Origin: a virus
IMG/VR virus record: IMGVR_UViG_3300035187_002953
Span: 1-56,905 of that record
DNA length: 56,905 nucleotides
Direction: 5' to 3' (one strand)
Below the pieces are notes generated by a model. That model was given only the letters and a program-made list of their open reading frames with translations, had not been told where the DNA came from and searched no databases. The position numbers were made by a program, and so were the translations under genes. This document shows, in pieces, positions 7,814 to 17,160 of the stretch (position 1 is the first letter of the stretch; every line of letters begins with the position of its first letter).

Positions 7814-8942
7814 GAAGAGCCTTGTTGTTATCTAGGTATGGGTACCAATGGGTTTTTGACCCGCCTGTAGCCCTGCTTCTCATGCTTATGGCATTTACTA
7901 AAACGCCATTATCTGGGTCAACGACAAAAGACCCTGGTTGACTAGCATCCCATTGGTAGACTACAAATGCACCATTAGATAATAACATAGCTATTGGGTC
8001 ATAAGGTACGTTGCCATAATATGTCCCTGATGTTCTAATCCCGCCACCATCAATAATCCAGCCACCAATAGTTCCACCAGTGGCTGTTAGGTTTCCTGTA
8101 TTAACGGTTCCAGTGATATTGGCTGTTAGGGCGGTCATGTTCCCGTCATTATCTACGCTAAAATAAGGAAAATAAATACCAGACGAACCACCTGTGTCCA
8201 CCTGTATGTACCTAGAATCTGAACCTGCCCTAAAATAAGCCGTATCATTGGCTTCTCTTCTTACCCATGCGTTGTTCCATGTTCCATCTATCCCTAGACC
8301 ATTATGATCCGCAGCGTCGTTGACGTTTTTGCCAATGTAAACATCTCCAGCTCTTAAATACCCGGTCATTGTTCCGCCAGATGCGTTTATTGTTCCGGTA
8401 AATGTTCCAGATGTTGCAGTAACTGCTCCAGTAAAAGATCCAGACGTTGCAGTTATCGCTCCACTAATAGTTGCTCCTGTGGCAGATAGCACTCCGCCAG
8501 CAGTCACCCCAAACTTTCCTGATGTAGTTGCTACTGTACCATCTGAAGATATAGTTAAACCAGTTGTAGTTACGGATTTTGCATTAATTTCTCCTCTTAT
8601 TGATGCTGCACTAAACTCTGCATTTCCGTCACCTTTAATTGCCCAACCAGAACCATTAGCCCCAGCTACATAACCTGATGATTTTATTATTGAGTTAACT
8701 CCATCTAAAGCAATGATGGATGACGTTATAGTTCCTGCTTTTATCTTTGTGGCGGTTAGCTCTGTTATTTCTGCAGAGTCAATTAGTGTTGCAACTGAAC
8801 CAATTAGCGAAGTCCAAGGGCCCCTGTTGCCAGAGTTGTCGAAAGATCTTACTCTGCCATAATAGATCGGGGGTGTGACAGCATTTAACGCAACTGTAAC
8901 ACCTGCTAAAACTACAGTGAATACGCTGGTATAGCTAGATCC
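7797..8942 (-). CDS. Tail fibre, segment 2: repetitive shaft
   Basis: Read between two +1 shifts. It enters as GSSYTSVFTVVLAG, passes a fibronectin-like part, then ITELTATKIKAGTIT and repeated Thr/Gly/Ala units (ATSGSFTGAVTATSGTFTG) typical of trimeric beta-helix fibre shafts. It ends at CTT CGG AGT, where frame 0 stops six codons later. In the +1 frame it continues as KAL-GVSDYRW, matching the common LG-x-x-x-x-RW junction before S74 domains. Confidence 0.8.
   Translation of the reverse strand, partial: GSSYTSVFTVVLAGVTVALNAVTPPIYYGRVRSFDNSGNRGPWTSLIGSVATLIDSAEITELTATKIKAGTITSSIIALDGVNSIIKSSGYVAGANGSGWAIKGDGNAEFSAASIRGEINAKSVTTTGLTISSDGTVATTSGKFGVTAGGVLSATGATISGAITATSGSFTGAVTATSGTFTGTINASGGTMTGYLRAGDVYIGKNVNDAADHNGLGIDGTWNNAWVRREANDTAYFRAGSDSRYIQVDTGGSSGIYFPYFSVDNDGNMTALTANITGTVNTGNLTATGGTIGGWIIDGGGIRTSGTYYGNVPYDPIAMLLSNGAFVVYQWDASQPGSFVVDPDNGVLVNAISMRSRATGGSKTHWYPYLDNNKALRSFRL
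7811..7814 (-). other. Apparent +1 frameshift site 2 (CTT CGG A)
   Basis: CTT CGG AGT in frame 0 becomes CTT C GGA GTT. The product reads NNKAL-GVSDYRWTEVW. CTT before a slow codon is also the P-site codon of the RF2 (prfB) +1 site, but the other seven sites lack it. Confidence 0.75.
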
Positions 8943-9231
8943 GCTCTTGCAGTAACGTGGTAAGACTGTTGGTTGAATATACTTGATAATCGTATCCAAC
9001 TAAGTCTTTATCAGTAGGCGCATCAAATTTGAACATAACAGACTTTGAATTACTGTACAAAAAGAAATTTGCTATATCTGGGGTGCCAGGAATAGTTTCA
9101 TCTCCCGGTGTTTCAAATATAAAACTTTTTTCAGCAATTATAGTTGATATATTTTTATCGTTTACTAAAACTTTTGCCAAGTACCTTGTATTTGGCTTTA
9201 GGTCTTGTATGGTCTGTCTAAATTGGGTCAT
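8935..9231 (-). CDS. Tail fibre, segment 1: N-terminal fibronectin-like part
   Basis: 98 residues in frame 0 from ATG 9231, with an AGGAGAATC site. LKPNTRYLAKVLVNDK and VMFKFDAPTDKDLVGYDY are fibronectin type III-like strands. The frame reaches GAG CGG ATC TAG. Skipping one C gives GAG C GGA TCT AGC, which continues the second Fn3 domain. It anchors the fibre to the tail. Confidence 0.75.
   Translation of the reverse strand: MTQFRQTIQDLKPNTRYLAKVLVNDKNISTIIAEKSFIFETPGDETIPGTPDIANFFLYSNSKSVMFKFDAPTDKDLVGYDYQVYSTNSLTTLLQERI
8940..8943 (-). other. Apparent +1 frameshift site 3 (GAG CGG A)
   Basis: GAG CGG ATC TAG in frame 0 becomes GAG C GGA TCT AGC TAT. The stop lies one codon after the CGG codon pair, so the 0-frame product ends two residues past the site. 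Confidence 0.75.
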
Positions 9232-9239
9232 GATTCTCC

Positions 9240-10241
9240 TTAAGATTTAAATGAAAGTACACTAGAGTATTCTTTGGAATCCAATGTAGCTACTGGTCCT
9301 TCTAGATATTTAAAATTTATAAACTGGACAACAGTATCTGCTTGGTTAATATTATCTTGTTCTATTACTTCTATAACAAAATAATATTCTTCGCTGTATT
9401 CTAGTGTGTCTATCTCGTAAACTAACTTTGAAACACTTTCATTGGAAGCTAGGTTTATAATTACATTGCTCACGACTTCTTTTTCTTCAATAGTAATTGA
9501 AGTATCATTAGCGTAATCATTTGTTGTTATGGCTTTTTTGATAATTTTAAGTTTAAATTTTCCACCATTTTTTAAAGTCTGCGCGGTTAATTGAAGTATA
9601 GGGCCCTTAAAAGAACCGGTCACTTTTGACCCAGGATTATTAGATTTGTACTCAAGCCAATCAGTTGTTTGGTTATAGTAAGAAAAAACTGGAGAACCAT
9701 CAGTTGCGTCATTCTTGGCATCAACTGTAGTTAGATAGCTTGCTATCGTCGATATGTTCAAGTTGTAATCTGCTGTTAGAAGATTTGCCGGCGTGTTAGT
9801 AAAAGAAGTAATATTTGCTTGACTAATTTGTTTGTACTTTACTACGCCTGAGTGCGTAACTGGTTCTACATATTTTATATAAGAATTGCCGTAATATATA
9901 TGATATTTTTCATTTATTGCGGTTCCCTGTTTGTGGGTATCGCCACTTAAAAAATACAAAGTAGAATTAATAATATTAGATTTTACAACTTTAAATATAT
10001 TGCTAGTAGGGTCACTTTGATATACAACAACATATTGTTTGTTGTCTGTTGTTTTTGTTTTATTCTTATCTACTTTAGTATAAAAAGAATCATCGTTTAT
10101 TTTGACTACCAGTAAATTATTTGGCTCTATATCATAATACGGAGCACTAATCTTAATTTCGTTTCTCATTGGTGGAAAGATATATCTTGCATTTACGTCG
10201 TCGAATGATCCATCCCTTGATAAATAGTTAAACCAAGACAT
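9240..10241 (-). CDS. Virion protein of the tail region, unknown
   Basis: 333 residues, mostly beta-rich (many Thr, Ser, Asn, Tyr), no signal peptide or membrane helix. It sits 8 bases upstream of the tail fibre gene and 2 bases downstream of the next virion gene. Likely a baseplate or fibre-attachment component by context only. Confidence 0.5.
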   Translation of the reverse strand: MSWFNYLSRDGSFDDVNARYIFPPMRNEIKISAPYYDIEPNNLLVVKINDDSFYTKVDKNKTKTTDNKQYVVVYQSDPTSNIFKVVKSNIINSTLYFLSGDTHKQGTAINEKYHIYYGNSYIKYVEPVTHSGVVKYKQISQANITSFTNTPANLLTADYNLNISTIASYLTTVDAKNDATDGSPVFSYYNQTTDWLEYKSNNPGSKVTGSFKGPILQLTAQTLKNGGKFKLKIIKKAITTNDYANDTSITIEEKEVVSNVIINLASNESVSKLVYEIDTLEYSEEYYFVIEVIEQDNINQADTVVQFINFKYLEGPVATLDSKEYSSVLSFKS

Positions 10242-10243
10242 GA

Positions 10244-11866
10244 CTAATCCTCTAATTCCACATATTCGACAATCATGTTAAATCTTTCATTGTCAATTCC
10301 TTCGGCTGATTCAAGGCCTAAGCTAGCACTTATTATAACATCAACAACTGGGACACCGCCAGTTAAAATTTCTGGGTTATAAGAATCTACAGATACAGAA
10401 ACAGGATTGTCTGGATCTGTAAAGTTTTCTAAAAATTGTTTATCTATTCTATCCTGAGAATAGTCTACCGAACTAGCTCTTATGGGAGATGAGCCATCGG
10501 CTGCTGAGTGACTATGGTTAGCTAAATCTAGACCTCCTATTGTGGACCCTTCTGAGATAGTTATATCACCAGTAATAACTCCACCAGATCTCAACAAGTA
10601 TTGAGGATGGTTGTCTTCTAATAAGTCAGTAAAATATTTATGACTTGAGTTTAATGTTTCATGCTTTTCATTATTAACTGAAGCTTGCTCAAAATACCCG
10701 GCATATTCGTCATAGGGAACATCAATAAAATATCTTTCGGACTTAGTGCCAGAAACAAACTTTAGTTGTCTTGTATAAGAAATGTATCTTCTTTTTTCTC
10801 TAATCATAGCTAAGACGCCAGATATCTTTTTATCTGCGTTGATTCTTTTATCTCTTAAGTCAGCCAATAAAGATGCTAAGTTTCCATTAATAGAAGAAGC
10901 TGCTATAACAACTTCTTTAGCTAAGTTAGGAGACTTTGTTCTCATGCTGCTAGATAACAAAGAAAGCTCTAAAGGATACGCGACTAAGCTTCTTGACTTA
11001 ATAGCTGGAGATAAGAAATTGTCATAATACATGTCGCATGTATCTACCATTTCTCTTTTTGCCAAACCTAAAAGTTTTTTTGTTTCTGATTGGTAAGAGT
11101 TTATTCTGATCGAAAAAAATGCTTCAAATTGTGCTGCTTGGATTTGAGTGACATTATCCACCTCGGATTGGGGGAGTTCAGGTGGGCCTGAGAAGATTTC
11201 ACGGGCAAAGAGTTTCGTATATTCTTTACACGTTTTTGCCCATTGGTAGAATTCTTTTGCGACCTTTTTTTCTGTATCATCGTCGTATTCATCCCCTATC
11301 GTATACAGCATGACGTTGTTCATGCGTAGCATCTCGTAATGCATGTACGATATAAATGTCTTAATGTCATAGTAAAAACTTAATGTAGTTTTACCGACAT
11401 AAGCGTCGTACTCCATTACTAATGCTCTACAGCCCCTACACTGATGATCTACAGCGTAAAGGTATTCTTGGTAACTTATGTAGTTAGGTGCTGGTTTTTG
11501 AGATATTGTTATAATATCTGAAACTTCTGTTTTTGCAGCATTTACCACTTCTGACCACACTTGATTATGTGCTTCTTCTAAATCTGGAGACAAAGAACTA
11601 TCTAAATAAGTAATATCTAGCAATGCTTCTATTTCTCCAATAACTTTACTCATTGACATTATTGCATCAGCTATTTCTGCCAAAACATTACCCCTAGGGA
11701 TGACTTCTGTCATTGAACCTAAATAATGATTCATTGTTCTTAGGTCTGGCTGTCTTTGCATAGCCATATCCATTAGTTCGCTAGAAGTCAACCCACTTGT
11801 TTCAAATGGTGGGTTAGTATCAAATAAATTTGGTGACTGTGGGACGTTCGGCATATTTACTGACAT
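10244..11866 (-). CDS. Large virion protein upstream of fibre genes, unknown
   Basis: 540 residues. The first 400 are mainly helical; an HQCRGCRAL motif (CxxC) is near residue 140. The C-terminal 120 residues include HSHSAADGSSPI, like phage fibre/attachment (HNHS-type) sequences. It lies directly downstream of the terminase gene. Could be a neck/tail adaptor with a fibre-like tip; not established. Confidence 0.5.
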   Translation of the reverse strand: MSVNMPNVPQSPNLFDTNPPFETSGLTSSELMDMAMQRQPDLRTMNHYLGSMTEVIPRGNVLAEIADAIMSMSKVIGEIEALLDITYLDSSLSPDLEEAHNQVWSEVVNAAKTEVSDIITISQKPAPNYISYQEYLYAVDHQCRGCRALVMEYDAYVGKTTLSFYYDIKTFISYMHYEMLRMNNVMLYTIGDEYDDDTEKKVAKEFYQWAKTCKEYTKLFAREIFSGPPELPQSEVDNVTQIQAAQFEAFFSIRINSYQSETKKLLGLAKREMVDTCDMYYDNFLSPAIKSRSLVAYPLELSLLSSSMRTKSPNLAKEVVIAASSINGNLASLLADLRDKRINADKKISGVLAMIREKRRYISYTRQLKFVSGTKSERYFIDVPYDEYAGYFEQASVNNEKHETLNSSHKYFTDLLEDNHPQYLLRSGGVITGDITISEGSTIGGLDLANHSHSAADGSSPIRASSVDYSQDRIDKQFLENFTDPDNPVSVSVDSYNPEILTGGVPVVDVIISASLGLESAEGIDNERFNMIVEYVELED

Positions 11867-11874
11867 AATTTCTC

Positions 11875-13740
11875 CTAAAACATATTTCTTTTTATCTTAG
11901 CGGTTGTTTTTTTTCTAAATCCCGCTTTGGGTGTACCAACATTAATTTTGTCTGCTCTTCCAACTCTTTGTTGATTATCTAAAGTATTAGTCGAAGAAAC
12001 TAGTTGTTCTTCCGGCATAAAAAATGTATTCGATATACTTTCTGTATTCATAGCATACTTAGCTTTACTGAACTCTCCATAGTTTTGGGTAATTGCCAGT
12101 AATGCTAATATCAAAGCATCGTGCGCGTGATCAACTGCAGAACCACCAGCTTCAAAGACAGGTCTTCCAGTTTGGGTGGTTCTTACTACGACATAAGATA
12201 TTAATTGCATAAACATGTCATCGTCAGATGCGGGAATACACAATTGTTCTCTTTCTAGAAATTGTCTTAAGTTATCAACCATAAAAGGCTTTAACTCTTT
12301 TTTGACCATTAGCTTAGTGTAAGGGTCTCTGATGTCTATTGTCTCTGCAAAGCTGACGCCTTTTACTTTTTCTTTTAATCCAGTATTTGGATTTTCTACA
12401 CCATGCTTACGCAACAGCTCAACTTGTACTTCACCATAGCCTCTGTCCACATATATGTGTTTTGGGTTCAACATTGTGTTGAGTTCTATAATTCTAGCTA
12501 CAGCCTTAGTTAATGTATATTCAGACTTTTCTATTTCTTCTCTAAAGCAAAGTTTTATCTTGCCTCTAAATTCTGCTTCTTCATAGTTTTCAGAACAAAC
12601 TTCTAATACTACTATGTTTGTTCCGGCTCCATATTTGTCCCAGTCAACTCCAATAACATGGAAACTTCGTGCCGAAGTTATAGTTGGTATGTAAGACCAA
12701 CCTGGATCTATAAAAGCTAAGTCAACGTATCTTCTTGGATACACTCCTTCTGAGTCTTCTCCCCAGTCTGCTTCGATTTCGTGGCGATATCCCATTTCGG
12801 AATATTGTTCTCTAAATTCATCTTCTTGTTCTTTACTAAAGAATGGGTTTGCGTATGATGGAAACCAAAATTCCTTAAACCTAGGATTCCTACACCATTC
12901 CCAGAATTTTTCTCTACGACCAGTTGGGGTAGATGCTGCTATTAAAACTTTGTCTGGTTGGTCTTCAGCGGTTTTCTGGAGCATTGCGTATAGCGCGTCA
13001 AGGTCATCATTGTGCATGTAGTCCATTTCGTCAAGCACAATTACGTGAGCTTCCTGACCACGAGCAACGTCTGACTTGCCTCCAGATCTCATTCCTGATG
13101 TGAAGAATCTAATTGTTGATCCATTAGAAAACTGAATCATAAACTGAGGGCTAGTTACTTTTCTTGTTATGGAATCAAGGACTATATTATTTTTTGTAGC
13201 TAATCTAACCATTTCTTGGTAGATTAATTCCACGTGAGATTTCATTGGCGCAATAACAAGACATCTTCCGTCTCTATGCGTGTAGCTGTAATGCAAAAGA
13301 TAAACTGCCATTGTAAAAGTTTTACCTAAACGACGACCAGCTCTTAAAACTTTTCTTAATGCTGGGTCTCTTAAAATCAGAGTTTGGTAAACTCTAGTTT
13401 CTACACCCAAGAAATGCTTAGCCCATAGACAAGGATCTTTTGCGTAGTGTAATTGCCTTTGCTGCTCAGAAGATAGCCCGGCATTTAGCAAATTATTATC
13501 AACCTCAAATGGCTCATCTACTAATAATGATAATTCTCTATTAGTTAATGGCCTAGACTCAATGGGTGATCCGTCTGACCAGTTAACGTGAGTTAATTTA
13601 TTAGCAAAGACCCATTCTATTCTGTTTACTTGTTTTATAATTTCTGGGTCTTGTGCTTTTAGGATCTCAAGAAGATCTTCTCTAGGAAGAGCTTCTAATC
13701 TTTCTCTAAAATTTTTAGTCTTATCTTTTAAGCTAGTCAT
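11875..13740 (-). CDS. terL: Terminase large subunit
   Basis: 621 residues. Walker A RAGRRLGKT at 133-141, Walker B VIVLDE at about 233-238, motif III SPT at about 266-269 (AASTPTG), and an RNase H-like nuclease domain with HVIGVDWDK, IYVDRGYGE and AVDHAHDAL acidic motifs. It is the ATP-driven DNA packaging motor and nuclease that docks on the portal. A C-terminal basic tail (KKTTAKIKRN) is present. No in-frame CGG. Confidence 0.92.
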   Translation of the reverse strand: MTSLKDKTKNFRERLEALPREDLLEILKAQDPEIIKQVNRIEWVFANKLTHVNWSDGSPIESRPLTNRELSLLVDEPFEVDNNLLNAGLSSEQQRQLHYAKDPCLWAKHFLGVETRVYQTLILRDPALRKVLRAGRRLGKTFTMAVYLLHYSYTHRDGRCLVIAPMKSHVELIYQEMVRLATKNNIVLDSITRKVTSPQFMIQFSNGSTIRFFTSGMRSGGKSDVARGQEAHVIVLDEMDYMHNDDLDALYAMLQKTAEDQPDKVLIAASTPTGRREKFWEWCRNPRFKEFWFPSYANPFFSKEQEDEFREQYSEMGYRHEIEADWGEDSEGVYPRRYVDLAFIDPGWSYIPTITSARSFHVIGVDWDKYGAGTNIVVLEVCSENYEEAEFRGKIKLCFREEIEKSEYTLTKAVARIIELNTMLNPKHIYVDRGYGEVQVELLRKHGVENPNTGLKEKVKGVSFAETIDIRDPYTKLMVKKELKPFMVDNLRQFLEREQLCIPASDDDMFMQLISYVVVRTTQTGRPVFEAGGSAVDHAHDALILALLAITQNYGEFSKAKYAMNTESISNTFFMPEEQLVSSTNTLDNQQRVGRADKINVGTPKAGFRKKTTAKIKRNMF

Positions 13741-13745
13741 GATAA

Positions 13746-15890
13746 TTATCCAAAATGGGAAGCCATCATTCCGGCTTCAGAACCTAAAGCACTCCTTGCG
13801 TTTAGTCTAGAGTTTTGTATTGCAGCAACGCCTCTTGCTCTTGAAGTCGCAGCAACCTCGTTATCAACATAACCCATGCCAAAAGCAGGCTTATTAATGC
13901 TTCCCTGCATAGATTTCATGGCATCCCTTGCAAATCTGGCTCCTCCGCCTATAACTGCGGTTGCAGCCATCTTACTTATATCATACACTGCTGCTGCAGT
14001 TAATATTGGGTTAGCAAAGTTTAATGCAGCTACGCCGACTCTAGCACCTACTAGTTTAGCACCTTCTTTACCTCCGTACCTAGCTATCTGTGCAGCTCCT
14101 CTTACCCCATAGGTTTTGAGAAGACCTTGCTCTAGCATTTCTTGACCAGCCATCAAGCCAGCTTTTTTGCCTATTACAGCTTCAGTTACGTCAGCTGTAA
14201 GAAACTTTTTAGCTCCAGTTCCTGTCGCCATATTTGTGTTTACTGCTACTGAACTAGCTGCCGTGGCAGACCCTGGGGCCCCAGGTATAACACTAAGTAT
14301 ATCATCAGCTATAGTCTTAAAGGCCTGAGTAGGACCACCAGCTTTAAGTGCTGCTTTTTTGTTTGCATTAAAAGAATCTAATGTTAATGTTTTCCCTGCG
14401 TTTTTTCCTGCTGCGCCAACTTGACTTTGCATTTCGAGAAGCTCTTGTGCTGTTGTATGTATTGCTGTTCTACTAGATCTAATATCAGCTATTTTTGCAG
14501 CCTTGCTTCCACCTGATCTACGGACCTCTACTCCAGCTGCATCCATTCTACTCATTAATGTAGCAGCGTCGTTTACTGCTGACCTTGCTCCAGCTAAAGC
14601 TTGTCCAGATAAGTTGCCTGCTTCGGCAAAACCTTGAGCTCCACGAGCATAACCCAACATTCTTTTTGTTAGCTCTCCTCTTGCAGATGATGCTAGAGCG
14701 TTTCCAGTAGAACCTACACCATCTTTGAAAAATTTAGAGCCTACGTCTTGGCTTATAAACCTAGACGATCCATCATCCAAAACCGCACTGTAGCCACCAC
14801 CACTACCTCTTATTATCTTTGCGTTTGATGAAGCGGTTACCCCAGGAGGTGCTGGTGGACCCACTCCTCCTGGAGGAGCAGCTGGCGTTCCCATCCTATT
14901 TCTAAAGTATGGTTGTTGTGTTTTAAACCTATTTTCAAATCTTCCAGTTGTTGGATTTCTAAATCGCGTTGTTCCAGTTGCTGGGTTAATCTTTTTAGTC
15001 GGACTTGCTTGTTGGAATGGAGTAGACCTTCCGCTAACTTGAGCAATCTGCAAATCTTTGACAGTTGTTGTAGCCATATTAAATGGGTCAAAGCCAGGAG
15101 TAGTTGACCTTGCTATGTCTGATATAGATTGCCTAGCTTTACCTAGCCTTTTTGTAAGCCTTGTAGTATCTTTGCCTGAAGCTGTTCTTTTTGCTATTTT
15201 TCTTTCAATGGCGTCAGTTTGGGTAGCAGCCCTAAGCATACCAAATGCTCCGCCACCCATCATTCTAGTGTCGTCACCAACTGTACCACCAACTAGTTTT
15301 TTATATTTTTCTCCACTAAATAATTTTTCACCAATATCATTTAAACCAGTAAAAGGACTATAAGCGTTTTTTGCACCAGTTAATGCCGTTACAGAATGGA
15401 ACCTATTTAAAGCCCTTGGGTCTAAGTGGTTCTTTATAAAAGGTCTCATTCTTGGTGCAGACGCATTTAATTTACCAGTGGTATCCGCCAAAGCATCTGT
15501 CATCTTTGCCATTTTGGCGTTTCTACGTCCTATTGTGCCAACGTATGAACCTCTACCAAATCTTGCTCCACGACCGTCTATGTGCGAAGCCTGTAGTCCA
15601 GTTGCGCGTCTTGAGGAACCAGAACCAACCATTCTATTAAGAGAGTCATTTCTTTTAAAGAGCCTACTATCTCTATTGGTATCTAGGAAGCCACCTTTCA
15701 TTATGGTGTTAGCGCCTCTTCTAGAGTTAAAGGCAAACATAGACATAAGCCCTGGTTGGCTGCTTTGAACGTCGTTAAATAAACTACTTTGTGATCTTGT
15801 AGTCATGCCAGTTACCTGGCCAGGGATACCAGAAGAACTATAATCTCCAGGATACGGTAAGTTTTGTCCGGTCATTGGGTCAATAGGCAT
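13746..15890 (-). CDS. Large Gly/Ala/Arg-rich virion protein
   Basis: 714 residues with long low-complexity Gly/Ala/Arg stretches, a Pro-rich patch (TPAAPPGGVGPPAPPG) near residue 340, and a hydrophobic Ala/Gly segment near residues 620-655. The C-terminus AAIQNSRLNARSALGSEA is a pattern I recall from structural proteins of large phages. It is shared in part with the next gene (QNSRRGY). Tail tape-measure or internal virion protein are possible roles. Confidence 0.55.
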   Translation of the reverse strand: MPIDPMTGQNLPYPGDYSSSGIPGQVTGMTTRSQSSLFNDVQSSQPGLMSMFAFNSRRGANTIMKGGFLDTNRDSRLFKRNDSLNRMVGSGSSRRATGLQASHIDGRGARFGRGSYVGTIGRRNAKMAKMTDALADTTGKLNASAPRMRPFIKNHLDPRALNRFHSVTALTGAKNAYSPFTGLNDIGEKLFSGEKYKKLVGGTVGDDTRMMGGGAFGMLRAATQTDAIERKIAKRTASGKDTTRLTKRLGKARQSISDIARSTTPGFDPFNMATTTVKDLQIAQVSGRSTPFQQASPTKKINPATGTTRFRNPTTGRFENRFKTQQPYFRNRMGTPAAPPGGVGPPAPPGVTASSNAKIIRGSGGGYSAVLDDGSSRFISQDVGSKFFKDGVGSTGNALASSARGELTKRMLGYARGAQGFAEAGNLSGQALAGARSAVNDAATLMSRMDAAGVEVRRSGGSKAAKIADIRSSRTAIHTTAQELLEMQSQVGAAGKNAGKTLTLDSFNANKKAALKAGGPTQAFKTIADDILSVIPGAPGSATAASSVAVNTNMATGTGAKKFLTADVTEAVIGKKAGLMAGQEMLEQGLLKTYGVRGAAQIARYGGKEGAKLVGARVGVAALNFANPILTAAAVYDISKMAATAVIGGGARFARDAMKSMQGSINKPAFGMGYVDNEVAATSRARGVAAIQNSRLNARSALGSEAGMMASHFG

Positions 15891-16549
15891 TAGTAACCTC
15901 TTCTGGAGTTTTGCATTCCGAGAACAATGCTTCCGCTAGCTCCAAGTCTTTCTTCTTGGTTTTTACTAGATCTTCTATTTGCGTATGGACTTGTAGACAT
16001 CTTTGAAACTAGCTTTTTTGCTGCGTAAGCAGAGCCGAGCATTGCTGCTCCACCAATCCCTGCTACTGTTCCAGATCCTAACATACCTCTTTTAAACAGT
16101 TTTTTTGCAGCCAGATTCTCACCCTTGCCTATTAATTCGCTTGCCCCATATGCTAATGCTGATCCAGCAAGACCTACTGTTCCCACCCCAGCTAACATTC
16201 CTCCGCCAACTGCTACTGGCCCTGCTGCTGCTGCGCCTGCTGCTTGACCTACTGGGCCAAGAGCTTTTCCTGCTGCCCCTATTGGTCCGCCAACTATTTG
16301 AGATGAAATATATCCAGGACCTATGTCTCCACCAGTAAATGCTCTGTCTGCCTCTGGATTATCAAAAGCAACATCGAAAGCCCCATCAACTAAACTTTTT
16401 GACCCACTAATAACACCAGCAACTGCTGCTCCACCAAGAAGCATCCCCATGCCAGCTTTTCTAACGCCAGTGTTTTTTGCGGTAGAAGATGCTGCTCTAC
16501 CAGAAAGTTTACCTGCTCCTCTAATGGCTCTGCCTATGTTTAACGCCAT
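15890..16549 (-). CDS. Gly/Ala-rich virion protein with hydrophobic segments
   Basis: 219 residues with several Gly/Ala-rich hydrophobic stretches (MGMLLGGAAVAGVI, AAAAGPVAVGGGMLAGVG) that could span membranes. It ends IVLGMQNSRRGY. Its stop overlaps the start of the next gene by one base. The Gly-zipper-like segments suggest a protein inserted into the host membrane during DNA entry, which is inference. Confidence 0.55.
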   Translation of the reverse strand: MALNIGRAIRGAGKLSGRAASSTAKNTGVRKAGMGMLLGGAAVAGVISGSKSLVDGAFDVAFDNPEADRAFTGGDIGPGYISSQIVGGPIGAAGKALGPVGQAAGAAAAGPVAVGGGMLAGVGTVGLAGSALAYGASELIGKGENLAAKKLFKRGMLGSGTVAGIGGAAMLGSAYAAKKLVSKMSTSPYANRRSSKNQEERLGASGSIVLGMQNSRRGY

Positions 16550-16560
16550 TTTATTTTCCT

Positions 16561-17160
16561 TTAATTATATAAGTAATCATATTTATTTGGTCCCATTCTT
16601 GTGTGACCTATTTTTGATCTATCTAAATTTCCAACAACTCCAGCTGTAGCTAATGGGTCATTTATTTGGCTATAAGCCTGAACTGGGACTGGATCATAAA
16701 TATCTGTTCTTGGTGCTCTTCCAGGCATAGTCTCTTGCTGATCCATAACTTCGTCGTATGGGTTTGTTTCATTTTTTGACTTGTTATACATATAGTAACC
16801 AGCTCCAACAATAGCTGCAGCTGCTAAACCAATTCCTACTGGTTTTTTATAGTTTGCGTACATTTGCCTAACGTTTCTAGATCTGTCAGCGTAGTTTATT
16901 CCTACCTTTAAAGAACTAAGTTCGCTAGTTATTCCTGACCTTAAAGTTTTTGATTCGTCTATAGTGTCAGATAATTGATTTGCTATACCTATGGCTTGTT
17001 TGTCTTGAGCAGATGATCTAGCTGCCATTTCAGCTGGGGTTAACTCCATAGCTAATCCTGTATTTTCTGCATTTTCAAATGGGGACAAGACTACTGCTGT
17101 TTCATCCATGTCTATAAGTCTAGAAGTTCTTCCAGCGGTTAACATATCATTTCCGCTTCC
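16561..17160 (-). CDS. Large virion protein, segment 3 (after second +1 shift)
   Basis: About 199 residues read from GGA 17160 (GSGNDMLTAGRTSRLIDMD). It contains one membrane-like helix near its middle (VGIGLAAAAIVGAGYYMY). It follows a shift from the 17147-19798 frame at GAG CGG A. A separate start at ATG 17148 is possible but has no ribosome binding site. Confidence 0.6.
   Translation of the reverse strand, partial: GSGNDMLTAGRTSRLIDMDETAVVLSPFENAENTGLAMELTPAEMAARSSAQDKQAIGIANQLSDTIDESKTLRSGITSELSSLKVGINYADRSRNVRQMYANYKKPVGIGLAAAAIVGAGYYMYNKSKNETNPYDEVMDQQETMPGRAPRTDIYDPVPVQAYSQINDPLATAGVVGNLDRSKIGHTRMGPNKYDYLYN

Noticed and set aside
13236-13245. TTCCACGTGA inside terL as a second parS
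   Set aside because: Only the central palindrome matches; flanks do not.
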